A stretch of 33,431 nt of DNA, taken from the NCBI GenBank assembly GCA_031292055.1, contig JARLHV010000132.1, positions 1-33,431 on the forward strand, read 5' to 3'. Shown here piece after piece: positions 20,455 to 29,518 of this stretch. Each line of letters begins with the position of its first letter. Within the stretch, counting starts at the first letter, position 1. The DNA is from Desulfosporosinus sp. Its GTDB lineage: Bacteria > Bacillota > Desulfitobacteriia > Desulfitobacteriales > Desulfitobacteriaceae. Made by a program: the position numbers and the translations under genes. The notes beneath the pieces are model-generated. The model was not told where the DNA came from and did not search any database. It worked only from the letters and a program-made list of their open reading frames with translations.

Positions 20455-22290
20455 TCATTCTGTTTGCAATTCCCGCGACAAAATCTCACCACCAAGCCCA
20501 TGTTTAGTAAGTTTCTTATACAGAACCGATCTGTGAATTCCCAAGATTTTAGCAGCTTTTACCTTATTGCCTTTAGCGCGACGCAAGGCGTCGATCAATA
20601 ACTCTTTTTCCGCAGAATTTAAGCCTTCCTCCAAGCTACTTTGTTCACCGCTCTGATTTTCATCCCCACCCATTTTGGGTTGCAATATTCGAGTCGGTAA
20701 ATGTTCGGGAAAAATAAACGGTTCATCAAACATGTTCATCGTTTGTTCCAAAACACTCTCCAATTCACGAACATTGCCTGGCCAAGTATAGTTTTGTAAT
20801 ATTTGCATGGCTTCGTGAGAAATACCTTCTACATCGGTCTTCAATTTCTGATTTAATTTGGTCAACAAATAATTAGCGAGTAATTCGATATCATCACGCC
20901 GTTCGCGTAAGCAAGGTAACTCAAGGACCATAACATTTAACCGATAAAAAAGATCCTCCCGAAACGTCCGTTCCTGCACCATGACGTCTAATTTACGGTT
21001 AGTAGCCGTAATAATTCGCACATCGATTTTGCAAAGTTGCGTTCCGCCTATCCTATCAATTTCGCGTTCCTGAATGACACGTAAAAGCTTGGCCTGCATT
21101 GTCAGACTCATATCCCCGATCTCGTCCAAAAAAATTGTGCCAAGGTGAGCCAGTTCGAATTTACCTGGTTTCCCGCCTTTACGCGCTCCTGTAAAAGCCC
21201 CGTCAACATAGCCAAACAACTCAGATTCCAAAAGCGCTTCCGGAATCGCGGCACAATTGACTTTGATGAACGGTCCCAGTCGCCGCAGGCTATCATTATG
21301 AATAGCATGCGCGAACAACTCTTTTCCCGTTCCACTTTCCCCCATCAATAGAACGGTTGAGGCTGTACGAGCCACTCGTTGAGCTAAGCTAACAGCTGCT
21401 GTAATTTTCGGACCTTCCCCAATAATATCTTCAAAGGTATAGTCAGCGCTGTGGATTCTATGTAATTCTTCTTTGTAATACTTCAGGTCATCTTCCAATT
21501 GGGTCAGTTTACGCGCGAAAACACGAGCCAAACGCATATCTTTAAACAGCGTCTTGCCAAGTGCGCCAATTATCTTGCCATCTTTTATAATCGGTGCCCG
21601 GATAATCATAAATTCTTTGTCCCGAACTTTCCAGTGTTCGCCGAACTGAGCATTGCCTGTACGCACAATGTCTGGAAGTTCAGAATGTGGGGTTAGTTCG
21701 AAAATATGTCGTCCCATTGCTTGTTCCCTTGTAAAGCCAATGCTCTCGAGATAAAAGTTATTAATCATAATAACGCGGCTGTTTTCGTCAATGACCACAG
21801 TTCCTTCATACGAATTTTCTACAATCGTCTCTAAAGTAGCTGTCAGCCGCTTGGTTTCGTTAAGTTCTTGTTCAACCTTCCCCAACTTGCCTACCAGGTG
21901 CTCAAGCAGCGAACAAAGCTTCAGTACTCCAATCATCCGTCCCGCCTTGTCCGTAACCGGAACTTCGTTCATTTTATGTCTGAAGAAAAGAGCAATCGCC
22001 TCTTTAGCTGAACTACCAGAGGTTAGGCAGATCGGAATTTTACCCGCCAGATCCCCTACAAGTTTTCGTACGTTCTTATCTACTCCGACCTGTACCATAG
22101 TTGCCTGATTCAGAATACCTACTAAGAGACCGTCTTTGTTTACAACATAAACATATTCGTTTGAATGGCCGAATTCTTCATAAAACTTAGAAATCTGCCC
22201 ATCTACACAAACTTTTGGGAAATCAAGTGTGATCATGCCATCCACCGTTTCTATCCCAGACCTAACGATCTTATCCGAGCAACTATCCAC
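20455..22290 (-). CDS. Sigma-54-dependent activator (CBS-PAS-AAA-Fis)
   Basis: A 611-aa enhancer-binding protein. Two CBS motifs (about 15-135) probably bind an adenine-containing ligand; a PAS domain follows (about 150-250), then a short coiled coil (255-285). The AAA+ domain has Walker A GESGTGKE (317-324), the sigma-54 contact loop GAFTGA (364-369), Walker B TIFLDEIGD (385-393) and WPGNVREL. A Fis-type helix-turn-helix ends the protein (GNKVKAAKILGIHRSVLYKKL). No receiver domain, so control is by ligand rather than phosphorylation. Start is GTG 22290, with AAAGGGGG seven bases upstream. It most likely drives the adjacent acyl-CoA operon. Confidence 0.93.
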   Translation of the reverse strand: MDSCSDKIVRSGIETVDGMITLDFPKVCVDGQISKFYEEFGHSNEYVYVVNKDGLLVGILNQATMVQVGVDKNVRKLVGDLAGKIPICLTSGSSAKEAIALFFRHKMNEVPVTDKAGRMIGVLKLCSLLEHLVGKLGKVEQELNETKRLTATLETIVENSYEGTVVIDENSRVIMINNFYLESIGFTREQAMGRHIFELTPHSELPDIVRTGNAQFGEHWKVRDKEFMIIRAPIIKDGKIIGALGKTLFKDMRLARVFARKLTQLEDDLKYYKEELHRIHSADYTFEDIIGEGPKITAAVSLAQRVARTASTVLLMGESGTGKELFAHAIHNDSLRRLGPFIKVNCAAIPEALLESELFGYVDGAFTGARKGGKPGKFELAHLGTIFLDEIGDMSLTMQAKLLRVIQEREIDRIGGTQLCKIDVRIITATNRKLDVMVQERTFREDLFYRLNVMVLELPCLRERRDDIELLANYLLTKLNQKLKTDVEGISHEAMQILQNYTWPGNVRELESVLEQTMNMFDEPFIFPEHLPTRILQPKMGGDENQSGEQSSLEEGLNSAEKELLIDALRRAKGNKVKAAKILGIHRSVLYKKLTKHGLGGEILSRELQTE

Positions 22291-22435
22291 ACCTCAGCCC
22301 CCTTTTCCCACTCCCTATTTGAGTAAGCAGATGTACTTATCCTCTCGCTGGTTGACAGCTGAAACTGGTTACCTATATCTATCATTTTTAGAGAGATCTG
22401 CGCCATTATATTTGAGCATACTCTGATCGTTCATT

Positions 22436-23206
22436 CTACTTGACCAAGAGCGCTTGGTCTAAAAAAATCTGTATCGCCTTATTGACACGTTCCGGCTGTT
22501 CCAGCATAGCCATATGCCCTGCATCGGCAATTAAAACGAAGGTCGATTGCGCTAGTTCTTTGGAAAGATAATTTGAATATTTCACCGGAGTCATTTGATC
22601 ATCTTGCCCACAAAGAACTAAAGCGGGAAGATTGATATTTCCGACTCGGTCCATGATATTAAAGTTATCACACGCCCGAAAATCCGCTCGATAAACCTCA
22701 CTCGGCACAGTTTTCAGCTCTTCAAGGGCCCGTTTCAAAACTACTGCGGTAGCTTTAAATGAATAGCTGTATTTGACAATTTCCAGAGGATATTCACCCC
22801 TAGCTAAAACTTCTAACACCATTGGGTTCACTCGCAGGCTTGCCCCGCTGTCAACAATAATCATTCCATCCAGTGCATTGGGATAAGCTAAAGCCAGCTC
22901 CATAGCAATTGCCCCGCCCATAGAATGCCCGGCGATGACAAATGACCCTAGCTCTAAAGCTTGTACAAACTGCCAAACAAACTCACTGTATTCATTTATG
23001 GTATCAACTGCTGTCCCTTCTGAGCGACCATGCCCGGGAAGATCCAGGGCAATTAGGTTATAACCTTTAATGCCTGATAATTGGCGAACCCACATTTTAC
23101 TTGTTCCGCCCGCGCCATGCACAAATACCATTGATGGCCGATCCACCAAAATATCGTCATTTTGAAGATAATGTGTGTTTGTTCCTTGAACATTAATAAA
23201 TGGCAC
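22436..23206 (-). CDS. Alpha/beta-hydrolase fold protein
   Basis: A 256-aa soluble hydrolase with the full triad: oxyanion segment HGAGGTSKMW near residue 30, nucleophile Ser in GHSMGGAIAME, Asp in LCGQDDQMTPV and His in DAGHMAMLEQP. It resembles the carboxylesterase/haloperoxidase-like group; the substrate is unknown. GTG 23206 is the start, with GGAGGAAG about 6-8 bases upstream. It sits 145 bases upstream of the activator gene in the same direction; since the acyl-CoA operon is close, a thioester or ester substrate is possible, but this is only a guess. Confidence 0.88.
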   Translation of the reverse strand: MPFINVQGTNTHYLQNDDILVDRPSMVFVHGAGGTSKMWVRQLSGIKGYNLIALDLPGHGRSEGTAVDTINEYSEFVWQFVQALELGSFVIAGHSMGGAIAMELALAYPNALDGMIIVDSGASLRVNPMVLEVLARGEYPLEIVKYSYSFKATAVVLKRALEELKTVPSEVYRADFRACDNFNIMDRVGNINLPALVLCGQDDQMTPVKYSNYLSKELAQSTFVLIADAGHMAMLEQPERVNKAIQIFLDQALLVK

Positions 23207-23362
23207 TGTTTTCTTCCTCCTTTAGCGTTCAACCCTTTAAACAACGTGCTCTGATTATCTTCAACACTCTCTTGAGCGTCATATCCTACAAGTTGTCACA
23301 ATCATAATCTGTATATACTCGTCCAAACATTCCTTCTAAAGCGACACTATGAGGACTAAAAC

Positions 23363-23397
23363 AAAAAACCAGAGCGCTCCCATTAAACGTTCTGGCC
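23363..23397 (-). terminator. Intrinsic terminator after the tautomerase gene
   Basis: On the minus strand CCAGAACG (23395-23388) pairs with CGCTCTGG (23376-23369) and is followed by six T. It lies about 120 bases past the tautomerase stop. A close relative of this hairpin occurs at 29519-29549. Confidence 0.8.
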
Positions 23398-23517
23398 ATC
23401 ATCTATTTGATCATCGTCGCCCTGCCTCAGCAGAACAATTATATAGATAAAACGTCCTCCGCGTCGAAATCAGCGTAGGAAGATAATTTACTTGTTCTGG
23501 GCAGCTATTTTCAGCAA

Positions 23518-23724
23518 CTATTGCTTGTTCTCTCTTGCTGCCAATACTTTGCTAAGAACGTTCCCTCCTGTACCCCAGTTATCCATCTCGTTTTCTTTGA
23601 TGAGCACCATAAAGGCCTCCTTAGGAATGCCAAGTGTTTCACTGGCAACCCTAGTAAATTCGATAATCAGTTTCTCTTTTTCCGCTTTGCTGATTTTACC
23701 ACCTTCAAGTTTAATAAAAGGCAT
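23518..23724 (-). CDS. 4-oxalocrotonate tautomerase-family protein
   Basis: A 68-aa member of the tautomerase superfamily, cytoplasmic and expected to be a small oligomer. The catalytic Pro1 is exposed after removal of Met: the protein starts MPFIKLEGGK. The frame opens six codons earlier (23742), but GGAGGG seven bases before ATG 23724 and the need for Pro at position 1 decide the start. Substrate unknown. The HAD phosphatase gene lies 41 bases upstream, so they are probably cotranscribed, ending at the hairpin 23363-23397. Confidence 0.88.
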   Translation of the reverse strand: MPFIKLEGGKISKAEKEKLIIEFTRVASETLGIPKEAFMVLIKENEMDNWGTGGNVLSKVLAARENKQ

Positions 23725-23765
23725 CCTTAAACCCTCCTTCATCTACAAACATCGTTGCGTTTCGA

Positions 23766-24425
23766 TTAACTTTTTTCTAACAATTGAATTAATTCCAAAG
23801 GATAGTTCAACAAATACTTTGCATCGGCTGCGGTTAATTCTTCTTTCGGTCGGAAACCCCATAACGCCCCTACCGCATACGCTCCTGCACTATTTGCAGC
23901 TTGCATATCAACGCCAGTATCGCCCACATAAATTAAGTTCTCCGGATGAATTCCTAATTTTCGACTTATTAGCAGAGCTCCTAAAGGATTGGGTTTTCTG
24001 GGTATTTCAGCGCTGACTCCAATTACTACTTCAAAATTCCAATTTGGCAATAGCGTCATTACTACCTTCTTTGTTAAATCATCAACCTTATTGGAAAGTA
24101 CCGCTAATTTCATCTTACGTGCAGTTAATTCATTTAGTAGCTCACCAATCCCATCATAAGGTTGTGTTTTATTAGTACAGTTATTACGATATTCCTCCTT
24201 CATCAAATCGAAGCACCTAGTAATTAACTCCTCCTCTCGATACGCTTCAGGTAAGACTTCATACACAAGATTGTTCATGCCATTCCCAATGAAATGCTTA
24301 TAGGCTTGAAGCTCATGAGCTGGAAAGCCGTACTTTCGCAGAACATTATTCATAGAATCTGCAATATCTTCAAGTGAATTAACTAATGTCCCGTCTAAAT
24401 CGAAAATAACTCCTTTAAACTTCAT
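23766..24425 (-). CDS. HAD-superfamily phosphatase (phosphoglycolate phosphatase-like)
   Basis: A 219-aa HAD subfamily IA hydrolase. Motif I DLDGTLVNS near the N-terminus supplies the nucleophilic Asp, motif II is LAVLSNK, motif III the Lys in PRKPNP, and motif IV YVGDTGVDMQAA. The helical cap (about 15-85) is of the Gph/PGMB type. Likely substrates are 2-phosphoglycolate or a sugar phosphate; sequence alone does not decide. ATG 24425 has AAAGGAAAG upstream. Followed at 41 bases by the tautomerase gene. Confidence 0.9.
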   Translation of the reverse strand: MKFKGVIFDLDGTLVNSLEDIADSMNNVLRKYGFPAHELQAYKHFIGNGMNNLVYEVLPEAYREEELITRCFDLMKEEYRNNCTNKTQPYDGIGELLNELTARKMKLAVLSNKVDDLTKKVVMTLLPNWNFEVVIGVSAEIPRKPNPLGALLISRKLGIHPENLIYVGDTGVDMQAANSAGAYAVGALWGFRPKEELTAADAKYLLNYPLELIQLLEKS

Positions 24426-24463
24426 AATGCTTTCCTTTCATTATGCTTAAATGTAGCCCTTAC

Positions 24464-24808
24464 TTAGGGGCGAATATATGCCCAACCTGCAGCTTGCCTT
24501 TTTACTAATTCCCCAACACCAGCGGAAACAACCGTCATGAAATCAAACAATTCATCTTTCTGAATTCCTAAATTGCGCATAGCATTGGCACATGCACAGA
24601 AGACAACCTGTTTTTGGGCCAACTCTTTGAACATTGCCTCAAATTTGTCAGTACTTCTTAGAAAGACTTTCACTGCATCGCTATTAGCCACCACTTCAAT
24701 TTCTAAATTTTCTCCGCCAATGTCTTTAATTAAATTGCTAATATTATGATACAATAACTCTGCTTTATCCTGCTCATCGATATGAAACACGACTTTGTAC
24801 TTATCCAT
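24464..24808 (-). CDS. DsrE/DsrF-like protein (COG1416 type)
   Basis: A 114-aa small protein of the DsrE-like fold. It opens KYKVVFHIDEQDKAELLYHN, has VVANSDAVKVFLR in the middle, a conserved-looking Cys pair in VVFCACANAMRNLGI and ends in VSAGVGELVKRQAAGWAYIRP. Relatives take part in sulfur relay, but most of this subgroup are uncharacterised. The frame reaches 24829, but GATGGAGGC lies just before ATG 24808, so this start is used. It is 38 bases upstream of the HAD gene and may be the first gene of that unit. Confidence 0.85.
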   Translation of the reverse strand: MDKYKVVFHIDEQDKAELLYHNISNLIKDIGGENLEIEVVANSDAVKVFLRSTDKFEAMFKELAQKQVVFCACANAMRNLGIQKDELFDFMTVVSAGVGELVKRQAAGWAYIRP

Positions 24809-24922
24809 AATTTCGCCTCCATCGCTCAATATTACATTTGAACGTACTAATATCCGTTGTTTTCTGTAGTAAACATTCCACGTCTGTCCTTCTATTCCTT
24901 CCGAGATTAGGGAAAAGATTCA

Positions 24923-25745
24923 TTAAACTATGCGGGTTAATAAAATAATTCCGCCAACAAGCCAGCAATAGTAAGCAAAGGGCCGCATCGCACTAATCTC
25001 GTTTTTCTTAAACCAACGCATTAAAATCCATACACTTATATAGGCAAATATCCCCGCCAATAAACCACCAGCCAATGACATCTGTAATAAGCCATGAACT
25101 CCAGATTTAAATAATTTCGGAATTTCCAGAAGACTTGCACCTATTATAATTGGTGTTGCCAAAAGCATTGAAAATCGAGCCGCTTCTTCGTGCTTTAAAC
25201 CCGCCATAAATCCTGCTGTCATGCTAGCCCCAGAACGCGAGAACCCCGGTACAAGGGCCAGAGATTGGAACAAGCCAATGACAAAATGCCTGGCGATATG
25301 ATAAATTCTTTATGCTTCGGGTTCCATGCCTACGAATTTTTTCCCCAAAGAATAATAAACATCCATTAACTATTAGAAAAATTGAGGCGCTCGTTACATT
25401 TGAAAAAATATTAGTTAAGGGTTTCTCAAGTATGACTCCAATCAAACCTGCTGGGATAGACCCAATAATTATTAACTTTAGAAGTCTTCGAGAGTTTCTC
25501 TGTCTTGCATCAAAGACAGATTTAACAATATCAATCCATTCACGTCCGAAATAAGTAAATAAAGCCAAAGCTGTGCCTAAGTGAAGCATCACCATAAATG
25601 GTAAGAAATTCACTTTTAAAAACTCTGGGTCCAGATTCCAGTGAAAAATATATGGGGTCAGAACGCTATGAGCAACGCTACTGACAGGGAACAATTCGGT
25701 TATCCCTTGAACTATAGCAATTATAAAGGTCTGAAAAAATGACAT
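24923..25745 (-). pseudogene. uppP: Undecaprenyl-diphosphatase, frameshifted
   Basis: UppP/BacA recycles undecaprenyl diphosphate at the membrane and can give bacitracin resistance. The 5' part encodes IVQGITELFPVSSVAHS (family motif 1, with F for the common L) and the 3' part LVPGFSRSGASMTAG (motif 2), but in different frames. The switch is at a run of four A at 25282-25285 (plus strand): removing one base restores RQAFVIGLFQSLALVPGFSRSG-type sequence and a protein of about 273 aa, the normal length. AGGAGG precedes ATG 25745. Either a true recent frameshift or a sequencing error; everything else looks intact and unselected decay is absent. Confidence 0.88.
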
Positions 25746-25858
25746 TTTTATGGTCCTCCTAAATCCCTTTTCGATATGATTCACTCTATCTTACATTTTT
25801 TCTGAGAAACAGCTTAGAAATATTAAGGTCCGCAGCAATTCAGCAAGAATCGTATGGT

Positions 25859-26185
25859 TTAATGACGCGGAGCCCATAGCATTACAGAAACCCCCACTAG
25901 ACAAATTGCAGCTCCTAGCCAATCGTAATTGTCTGGTACTTTCTTATCAATTCCCCATCCCCATAGAATTGCTAAAAATATAAAGACCCCTCCATAGGCT
26001 GCATAAGTCCTCCCAAAGTTCGGAAATTTTTGCAAGGTTGGTATAATGCCATAAAGAACAAGGATTATCCCCCCTAAAATTCCATACCAAAAAGGTCGTG
26101 CTTCCCTGAGCCAAAGCCAGACTAAATAACCACCTCCTATTTCGGCTAAGCCAGCAAGAATGAATAGAGAAATTGCATTAACCAT
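25859..26185 (-). CDS. YnfA-family (UPF0060) membrane protein
   Basis: A 108-aa protein with four predicted helices. Family hallmarks: LFILAGLAEIGGGYLVWLWL, REARPFWYGILGG, the loop FGRTYAAYGGVFI and WGWGIDKKVPDNYDWLGA. It resembles small multidrug resistance proteins in topology, but the role of UPF0060 is not settled. AAAAGGAG lies 7-8 bases before ATG 26185. Single gene. Confidence 0.93.
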   Translation of the reverse strand: MVNAISLFILAGLAEIGGGYLVWLWLREARPFWYGILGGIILVLYGIIPTLQKFPNFGRTYAAYGGVFIFLAILWGWGIDKKVPDNYDWLGAAICLVGVSVMLWAPRH

Positions 26186-26725
26186 GAATTTTTCTCCTTT
26201 TTTTTATTTTTTAAAGATTAGCTAATATTTTTTGTTATTTCCTTAAAATTGACAATAGTACCGGCATTTTATCAGTAGGAGCACTACTTCTAACGGCTGC
26301 ATGAAGGATACTACAAAGCTTGTTAATAGTCAACATCAAGAAAATTATAGATCTTTTTACATCAGTATGTATATAAATAACAAATAATGGTAATAATCCT
26401 TGTAGGGATGAAAATACCTGTTTGTCGGGATCACGACCCACCGAGAAAATTTACTAGACGAAGCAAAAACTAATGCACGCAAAGAGGCTTCCGGTCAAGG
26501 ATTTTTAGCTGGTAAATACATCATGACATTCTCCGTCAAGGATAGAGGCGGGTCTCTTAGATCCCAAACCTTTTCTTCTTGATATTATGGTACATTAAAA
26601 CAGGACTTATCTACTCAACGACGAGAAGGTAAGTCCTGTTTTATAATATACAACCTGCGACCTCGCCGTTCATATACGGCTAGTAACTAGACCTTGATAA
26701 CCACACCAGTTGTTTGTATAGAATA
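26186..26725. other. Intergenic region with possible gene remnant
   Basis: A 540-base gap. Minus-strand signals for ynfA should lie at its left. On the plus strand 26412-26582 is an open frame without a start codon that reads like protein (NLLDEAKTNARKEASGQGF, then AGKYIMTFSVKDRGGSL) and ends in TGA; I do not recognise it and treat it as a possible decayed gene. The terminator at 26597-26642 follows. Other short frames here look spurious. Confidence 0.4.
26597..26642. terminator. Bidirectional intrinsic terminator
   Basis: AAAACAGGACTTA (26597-26609) and TAAGTCCTGTTTT (26630-26642) form a perfect 13-bp A/T-flanked stem with a 20-base loop. It is about 85 bases beyond the stop of the CWB2-cyclophilin gene on the minus strand. 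Confidence 0.85.
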
Positions 26726-28381
26726 TTATTTTTCTTGAACTTCTTGTATTTCAAGAGACTTCATGAGGATTGGAGTAGTTGGGGCGCTTACTTCACCTGA
26801 AGGGCTTGGCCCTACAGATACATTTGCGATCTTATTTACTACATCCATACCTGAATCTACTTGCCCGAAAATTGTATAATTTGGATTTTCATCTAAACTG
26901 GCTGAATCAACACCTGAACAAATGAAGAATTGACTACCATTTGTATTTGGACCGGCATTAGCCATAGCCACTATTCCCGGTGCATAGGTATGTGCTGAGG
27001 ATAATTCATCTGCAAATTCATAGCCAGGGCCGCCTGTTCCGGTACCAGTTGGATCCCCAGTTTGAATCATAAAATCTTTTATTACTCTGTGAAATGGAAC
27101 GTTCGTGTAGAAGTTGTTGGATGCTAAAAACACTAAGTTATTTACCGTTTTGGGCGCGTCTTTTGCAAATAAGTTAACACCTATATCACCCATGGTTGTG
27201 TGAATAGTTGCATGATATTGCTTCGTAATATCAATTTGCATTGCAGGTGGTGACGTCCACGTTTTTGGGCTATTCGGCTGCACAACTGGTGTAACAGTAT
27301 TTGATGAAGCTGCCGAGGTAGGTACAGGTGCCATCGTTGTAATTGAAGAGCTAGCTCCTAATAAAGATTCAACGGTCTGTACGGTATTGTCCGAGATAGC
27401 CCCTGCGCCACCCAAAACATATGTGCTTGTTACAGAGCCTGCTTCGGAAGTTATGAAGTCTTTTGTTACTTGAGGTATATCATTATCTGCCAATATAAGA
27501 GGTGATCCTGTGGTTGCTGCTAACGCTGATCCTGCTAAAGCATCGGCAAAGGTTTTTCCGGTTGCCATATAAACCTTGGAGAAGTTTAGGTTGTTACTGA
27601 ACAACTTGTTTATGTTTACATTTCTTTGGTATAGGTTATCACCAGTGATTCTTGTTGGATTTGGAAATGCTGAATTATCAGCTACTCCATCATCAGACGT
27701 TATGCCGTCTGCCTTACCGAGAACATAGGTTTGTGTGATAGTGTTTTGGCTTAAATAGTTCGTTATTTCAGACGGTACTGAATCACGTGCTGTTAAAAGG
27801 ATAGGCATACCTAGTTTTGCTGCTATCGGTGAGATAGAGAGTGCATCGTAGGGGTTATATCCGTTTGTGATTACAATTGATCCAGTGTTGCCAACTACAG
27901 TGGCGATAGCGACTGAAGTAGCGTACCGATCTGCACCGCTTAAGCGTTGTACATCTGGTCCTAAGGCAGTAATCTGTGCCGCTACGTTATCGGAGACCGC
28001 ACCAGTGCCGCCTACGATAAGTACATGTTTTACGGCGAGTTTTGTTAGTTCTGCTGAGGTATCTGCGCTCAAATTTGCAGTGTCAGTGAGCAGGATTGGC
28101 GCAGCATATTTATAGGCTAGCGGCGCTGCGCTTACAGCATCTGGAAAATCCCAGGCATAGGCAATTACTGCATAATCTGACTGAGTCCACCCTGCATCAG
28201 CCACAGCTACAGAAGTTTTAACTCTGTCAGCTCCAGCCAGCCTTGTGACTGCCATTTGCGAACTTTGAGTTGGAGTGACAGGCGGTACTAAGGTACTGGC
28301 CGCTAATGCACCAGTGGCCAAAGTCCCTAGGATAGTGATAGAACTCATTAGGCATAGAAAACTTTTTTTGATTTTTAACAT
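26726..28381 (-). CDS. Exported CWB2-cyclophilin fusion protein
   Basis: A 551-aa secreted cell-wall protein. A signal peptide (about 1-28, ending ATGALAAS) is followed by three cell-wall-binding repeat 2 units (PF04122 type; about 44-135, 140-235, 240-340), marked by RLAGADR, RLSGADRYATSVAI and RITGDNLYQRN openings and by IVGGTGAVSD or VLGGAGAISD ends. After a Ser/Thr/Pro linker (about 345-380) comes a cyclophilin-type peptidyl-prolyl isomerase domain (about 385-548) with FHRVIKDFMIQTGDP, GSQFFICSG and NYTIFGQV. The active-site Arg, Phe and Gln are present; the Trp of cyclosporin-sensitive forms is replaced. Probably a wall-bound foldase outside the membrane. AAAAGGGG precedes ATG 28381. Confidence 0.93.
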   Translation of the reverse strand: MLKIKKSFLCLMSSITILGTLATGALAASTLVPPVTPTQSSQMAVTRLAGADRVKTSVAVADAGWTQSDYAVIAYAWDFPDAVSAAPLAYKYAAPILLTDTANLSADTSAELTKLAVKHVLIVGGTGAVSDNVAAQITALGPDVQRLSGADRYATSVAIATVVGNTGSIVITNGYNPYDALSISPIAAKLGMPILLTARDSVPSEITNYLSQNTITQTYVLGKADGITSDDGVADNSAFPNPTRITGDNLYQRNVNINKLFSNNLNFSKVYMATGKTFADALAGSALAATTGSPLILADNDIPQVTKDFITSEAGSVTSTYVLGGAGAISDNTVQTVESLLGASSSITTMAPVPTSAASSNTVTPVVQPNSPKTWTSPPAMQIDITKQYHATIHTTMGDIGVNLFAKDAPKTVNNLVFLASNNFYTNVPFHRVIKDFMIQTGDPTGTGTGGPGYEFADELSSAHTYAPGIVAMANAGPNTNGSQFFICSGVDSASLDENPNYTIFGQVDSGMDVVNKIANVSVGPSPSGEVSAPTTPILMKSLEIQEVQEK

Positions 28382-28488
28382 TAAATATCCCCTTTTAGTT
28401 ATTTAATACTTTAATACCAGTGCTAAAAATCTAAGCAATAGCACCCTTATGCTCACCACCATCTCTTCCTTTTACAAGCCTTGAATAA

Positions 28489-29436
28489 TTACCTCGTTTG
28501 TAGAACCCGTTCTGCGAATTGATTCGTTAGACTCAGTATTTTCTCATAATCTAATAGTTTCTTCAGCCAATGAGCAGGAATGTTCGAAAACCCATAATAA
28601 ACGCCAGCCATACTACCTGTAATTGCTCCCACTGTATCGGTATCCCAACCTAAGTTTACTGCTGTGAGCACTGCTTCCTTAAAGGACGATGTGGTGAGAA
28701 AACTCCAGAGAGCCGCTTCCAAGGTTTCAACCACATAGCCCCCAGATTTTATTTCACTCTCAGCAAGATTAGGAAGTTCGCCGCTAATAATACGCTTAAA
28801 ATGACTTAATTGCTTATTTAATTTAGGGTCTACAAACACGGTTTGAGATTTCAGTCTCATAGTGTCATAGGCTTTCTGGGGACTACTCCCTGTTAGCAAT
28901 TCCTTCACAAACAGAGAATACAAACTACACGCTAATTGACTACGAGGATGCCCGTGCGTTATCTTGGAAACTTCACAGATCCTTTGAATCATAATGTAAT
29001 CGGATTCATGAGCAAAAAATAGAGTTGCTGGGAGAATTCTCATCAAGCTTCCATTCCCATTATTCTCTGCACTATTAGGACCCGCTTTAAATGGAGCAAC
29101 CCCATGGATTAATCTCTTCATAGCTATTGCTGTAGTACTGCCTATATCAAAGGACTCACCCAACGGGGTCATATAACCATCACGATACCACTTCACAAAT
29201 CGCCGTGCAATATCAGCAGGATAATAACCCATCTCATACAAACTTTCAACTAGGCAGAGTGTCAGAGAACTATCATCCGACCACGCACCCGGTTCAAGAT
29301 CGAAAATACCTCCTCCCGTCATATCCGTGATTGGGTTTTTCCTTATTTCTGTTTTCGTCATGAACTGGACAGGCAATCCTAAAGCATCACCTATAACAAC
29401 TCCCATGACTCCACCTATTATTGCATCTTGTTTCAA
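28489..29436 (-). CDS. ADP-ribosylglycohydrolase-family protein
   Basis: A 315-aa member of the DraG/ARH family, which removes ADP-ribose from proteins or metabolites using two Mg ions. Metal-binding segments are visible: WSDDSSLTLCL near residue 53, GNGSLMRILP in the middle and NLGWDTDTVGAITGSMAG near the C-terminus. TTG 29436 is the start, with GGGGAGG eight bases upstream. There is no DraT or nitrogenase gene next to it, and no toxin ADP-ribosyltransferase, so the target is open. 107 bases separate it from the CWB2-cyclophilin gene downstream. Confidence 0.9.
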   Translation of the reverse strand: MKQDAIIGGVMGVVIGDALGLPVQFMTKTEIRKNPITDMTGGGIFDLEPGAWSDDSSLTLCLVESLYEMGYYPADIARRFVKWYRDGYMTPLGESFDIGSTTAIAMKRLIHGVAPFKAGPNSAENNGNGSLMRILPATLFFAHESDYIMIQRICEVSKITHGHPRSQLACSLYSLFVKELLTGSSPQKAYDTMRLKSQTVFVDPKLNKQLSHFKRIISGELPNLAESEIKSGGYVVETLEAALWSFLTTSSFKEAVLTAVNLGWDTDTVGAITGSMAGVYYGFSNIPAHWLKKLLDYEKILSLTNQFAERVLQTR

Positions 29437-29518
29437 ATAAAAACCTCCCCTTGATTGCTAAGAGACCCTAACTATATTTGTGAACCTAAATTTCCTCTCA
29501 CACTAAAAATCTTTCATG

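Noticed and set aside
22381..22440. Sigma-54 promoter upstream of the activator gene
   Set aside because: TGGCGC occurs on the minus strand, but no GC is found at the -12 distance. A TATAAT is present without a good -35 box, so the promoter was left unassigned.
26235..26441. Minus-strand 68-aa frame between ynfA and the CWB2 gene
   Set aside because: No ribosome site and unremarkable composition. It overlaps the better, though still weak, plus-strand remnant.
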